Assembly (NCBI RefSeq): GCF_003402575.1
Contig: NZ_BGZJ01000001.1
Location: 1,672,501 to 1,736,500, forward strand
Direction: 5' to 3'
Source of the DNA: Mesosutterella multiformis
GTDB lineage: Bacteria > Pseudomonadota > Gammaproteobacteria > Burkholderiales > Burkholderiaceae_F
DNA length: 64,000 nucleotides
Shown one piece after another: positions 62,464 to 64,000 of the stretch. Within the stretch, counting starts at the first letter, position 1. Each line of letters begins with the position of its first letter. The notes below the pieces were generated by a model, which worked only from the letters and a program-made list of their open reading frames with translations, had not been told where the DNA came from and ran no database searches. The position numbers were made by a program, and so were the translations under genes.

Positions 62464-64000
62464 TTATTCGCCCTTCACACCACGCCAGGACTTCACAGGC
62501 GTACCGAACGCGGCTTCCAGCAGCGCCGCCTCCTCGCGCTTGAATCGCGCGGCGTAGCCCGTCGCAGGCGCCGGATTCTCATCACGCCCGGCGTAGGAGA
62601 GCCTCACGCTGCTCGGGATCAGATCAAGGAGCTGCGGGAAGAGCGAGTTCCACGGGCCCTGATTGCGCGGCTCATCCTGGCACCATACGACTTCGTCGAG
62701 CCCCGGATAGCGGGAAAGCTCGGTCGTGAGAAGACCCGCGGGGAACGGATAAAGCTCTTCCACCCGGATAAGCGCCACGTCGTTCCGCGAAAGTTCCTCA
62801 CGCTTCTTCAGGAGGTCGTAGTACACGCGGCCGCTCGCGAGCACGGCGCGCGTGACGCGGGCCGGATCGACCGCCGCGTCACCAATCACCGGCTGGAAGC
62901 CGCCCGACGTGAGGTCACTTAAGGGGCTCGCGACATTCGGATTACGGAGCAGGCTCTTCGGCGTAAAGAGAATCAGAGGTTTACGGTACGGACGCAGCAC
63001 CTGACGCCGCAGCACGTGGAAAATCTGAGCTGCGGTGGTCGGCTGCACGACAGAGAAGTTGTCGCCAGCCGCGAGCTGCAGATAGCGTTCAACACGCGCG
63101 GAACTGTGTTCCGGGCCCTGCCCTTCGTAGCCATGCGGAAGCATGAGAACGAGACCATTCTGACGGCCCCACTTCGCTTCCGCTGACGAAATGAACTGAT
63201 CGATGATTACCTGAGCGGTGTTCGCAAAGTCGCCGAACTGCGCTTCCCAGATCACCAGGGCGTTCGGCGATGCGGACGCGTAGCCGTACTCAAACCCCAT
63301 GACGGAGTATTCAGAAAGCGGCGAATCCTCTACGGTAAACGGCGCCTGATAGCGGGAAACATGCTGCAGCGGAATATATTCACCCACATCACGCTTCGCG
63401 CGGTCCTGATCATGCAGCACCGCGTGGCGGTGAGAGAACGTGCCGCGGCCCGAGTCCTCGCCCGAAATCCGGACGGGGTGGCCTTCAGAGAGAAGCGACG
63501 CGAAGGCGAGGTGCTCAGCCATGCCCCAGTCCACCGGAGCCGCGCCTTCCGCCATCTGGCGGCGGCTGTCGAGCACGCGGATCACGAGCGGATGCAGCCG
63601 GAACGCCGCAGGCACCGCGGTAATCGCGCGCCCCAGCTCAGTCAGCTTCGCGACCGGAACGCTCGTCGCGGGTTCCGTCCTCGCCTTCCCGATCCAGGGG
63701 CTCCAGTCCACCACGTGCTTCGCGCGGAGTGACTCCGGGATGACGCGCGGATTTTCACTCTTCTTCAGACGGTCGCGGACATAGCGGTCCATTTCCTGCG
63801 CACGGCCTTCGGGGATCGTGCCGTTTTCTTCCAGCGCCTTGCCGTAAAGCTCACGCACCGTGGGGTGCACGTCGATCTTCTTATACATCAGAGGCTGCGT
63901 GACTGCCGGCGTGTCCTGCTCATTGTGGCCAAGGCGGCGGTAGCAGACGATATCGAGCACCACGTCGCGGTGGAAACGGAGGCGGCACTCCATCGCGATC
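62464..64000 (-). CDS. sucA: 2-oxoglutarate dehydrogenase E1 component (5' end outside window)
   Basis: C-terminal 511 residues of thiamine-dependent E1, open to the right edge. Seen: VCYRRLGHNEQDTPAVTQPL (thiamine domain edge), GEDSGRGTFSHRHAVLHDQ, FEYGYASASPNALVIWEAQFGDF written with breaks, LMLPHGYEGQGPEHSSAR, and the usual CQDEPRNQGPW. All key motifs look normal, in contrast to the E2 downstream. 53 bp separate it from sucB. Confidence 0.96.
   Translation of the reverse strand, partial: IAMECRLRFHRDVVLDIVCYRRLGHNEQDTPAVTQPLMYKKIDVHPTVRELYGKALEENGTIPEGRAQEMDRYVRDRLKKSENPRVIPESLRAKHVVDWSPWIGKARTEPATSVPVAKLTELGRAITAVPAAFRLHPLVIRVLDSRRQMAEGAAPVDWGMAEHLAFASLLSEGHPVRISGEDSGRGTFSHRHAVLHDQDRAKRDVGEYIPLQHVSRYQAPFTVEDSPLSEYSVMGFEYGYASASPNALVIWEAQFGDFANTAQVIIDQFISSAEAKWGRQNGLVLMLPHGYEGQGPEHSSARVERYLQLAAGDNFSVVQPTTAAQIFHVLRRQVLRPYRKPLILFTPKSLLRNPNVASPLSDLTSGGFQPVIGDAAVDPARVTRAVLASGRVYYDLLKKREELSRNDVALIRVEELYPFPAGLLTTELSRYPGLDEVVWCQDEPRNQGPWNSLFPQLLDLIPSSVRLSYAGRDENPAPATGYAARFKREEAALLEAAFGTPVKSWRGVKGE

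Overview
The window looks like the chromosome of a gut-type anaerobic or microaerophilic betaproteobacterium, most likely Burkholderiales near the Sutterellaceae. This is inferred from gene order and families (tig-clpP-clpX-lon; ispF-ispD beside mfd and serB; rluD divergent from bamD; OmpR/EnvZ; YadA-like trimeric adhesins; rubrerythrin; FNR-type boxes), not from any marker rRNA. Genes are GC-rich, roughly 60% by eye. Most of the window is housekeeping, but AT-rich non-coding blocks mark an adhesin region at about 13.5-21.9 kb.

Layout. 1-6.1 kb: proteostasis genes on the minus strand, tig, clpP, clpX and lon (lon runs off the left edge by about ten codons), with a near-perfect heat-shock promoter in front of lon. 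6.5-9.1 kb: a two-gene altronate/galactarate dehydratase-type (UxaA) pair and an AEC carrier. 9.1-13.5 kb: a haloacetate dehalogenase-like hydrolase, a small exported protein, an NCS2 purine permease, a small basic regulator-like protein and a Spy/LTXXQ-like periplasmic protein.

13.5-21.9 kb: three homologous adhesin loci in tandem. Each has a long AT-rich leader with an FNR-type box, a shared 15-base motif and a -10 box at nearly constant spacing, and each ends in a conserved three-hairpin 3' RNA module of about 113 nt whose stems covary. Locus 1 carries a trimeric autotransporter broken by one nonsense codon and two one-base deletions. Locus 2 is intact (951 aa). Locus 3 keeps leader and 3' module but has lost the coding sequence. 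Both adhesins carry a coiled coil of about 64 residues after the outer-membrane barrel, which is unusual. I consider this cassette family, and above all its 3' RNA module, the best candidate for something undescribed.

22-27.2 kb: zinc uptake (znuA divergent from znuC-znuB-zur), rubrerythrin, tRNA-Leu(UAG), and a UreE-like nickel chaperone with a very large His/Cys/Gly repeat tail. 27.3-38.1 kb: radA, alr, lplT, a uracil-DNA glycosylase/rimI/tsaB operon, ompR-envZ, ispF and ispD. 38.3-54 kb: mfd, serB, a His-tailed NikR, an orphan HlyD-type protein, rimO, pgeF, rluD, bamD, a dicarboxylate symporter and a large M16 protease. 54-64 kb: a DUF3310 protein, a DinG/YoaA helicase, alaA, an exported coiled-coil protein, and the 2-oxoglutarate dehydrogenase cluster sucA (partial)-sucB-lpdA. 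The SucB E2 has lost the catalytic His and Asp of its acyltransferase domain.

Metal handling recurs: Zur/Znu, NikR with an added His tail and the UreE-like protein point to tight Zn/Ni control, although no urease or hydrogenase genes are in view. Coordinates were read by eye. Distances and hairpins were counted by hand, and no database search was run.
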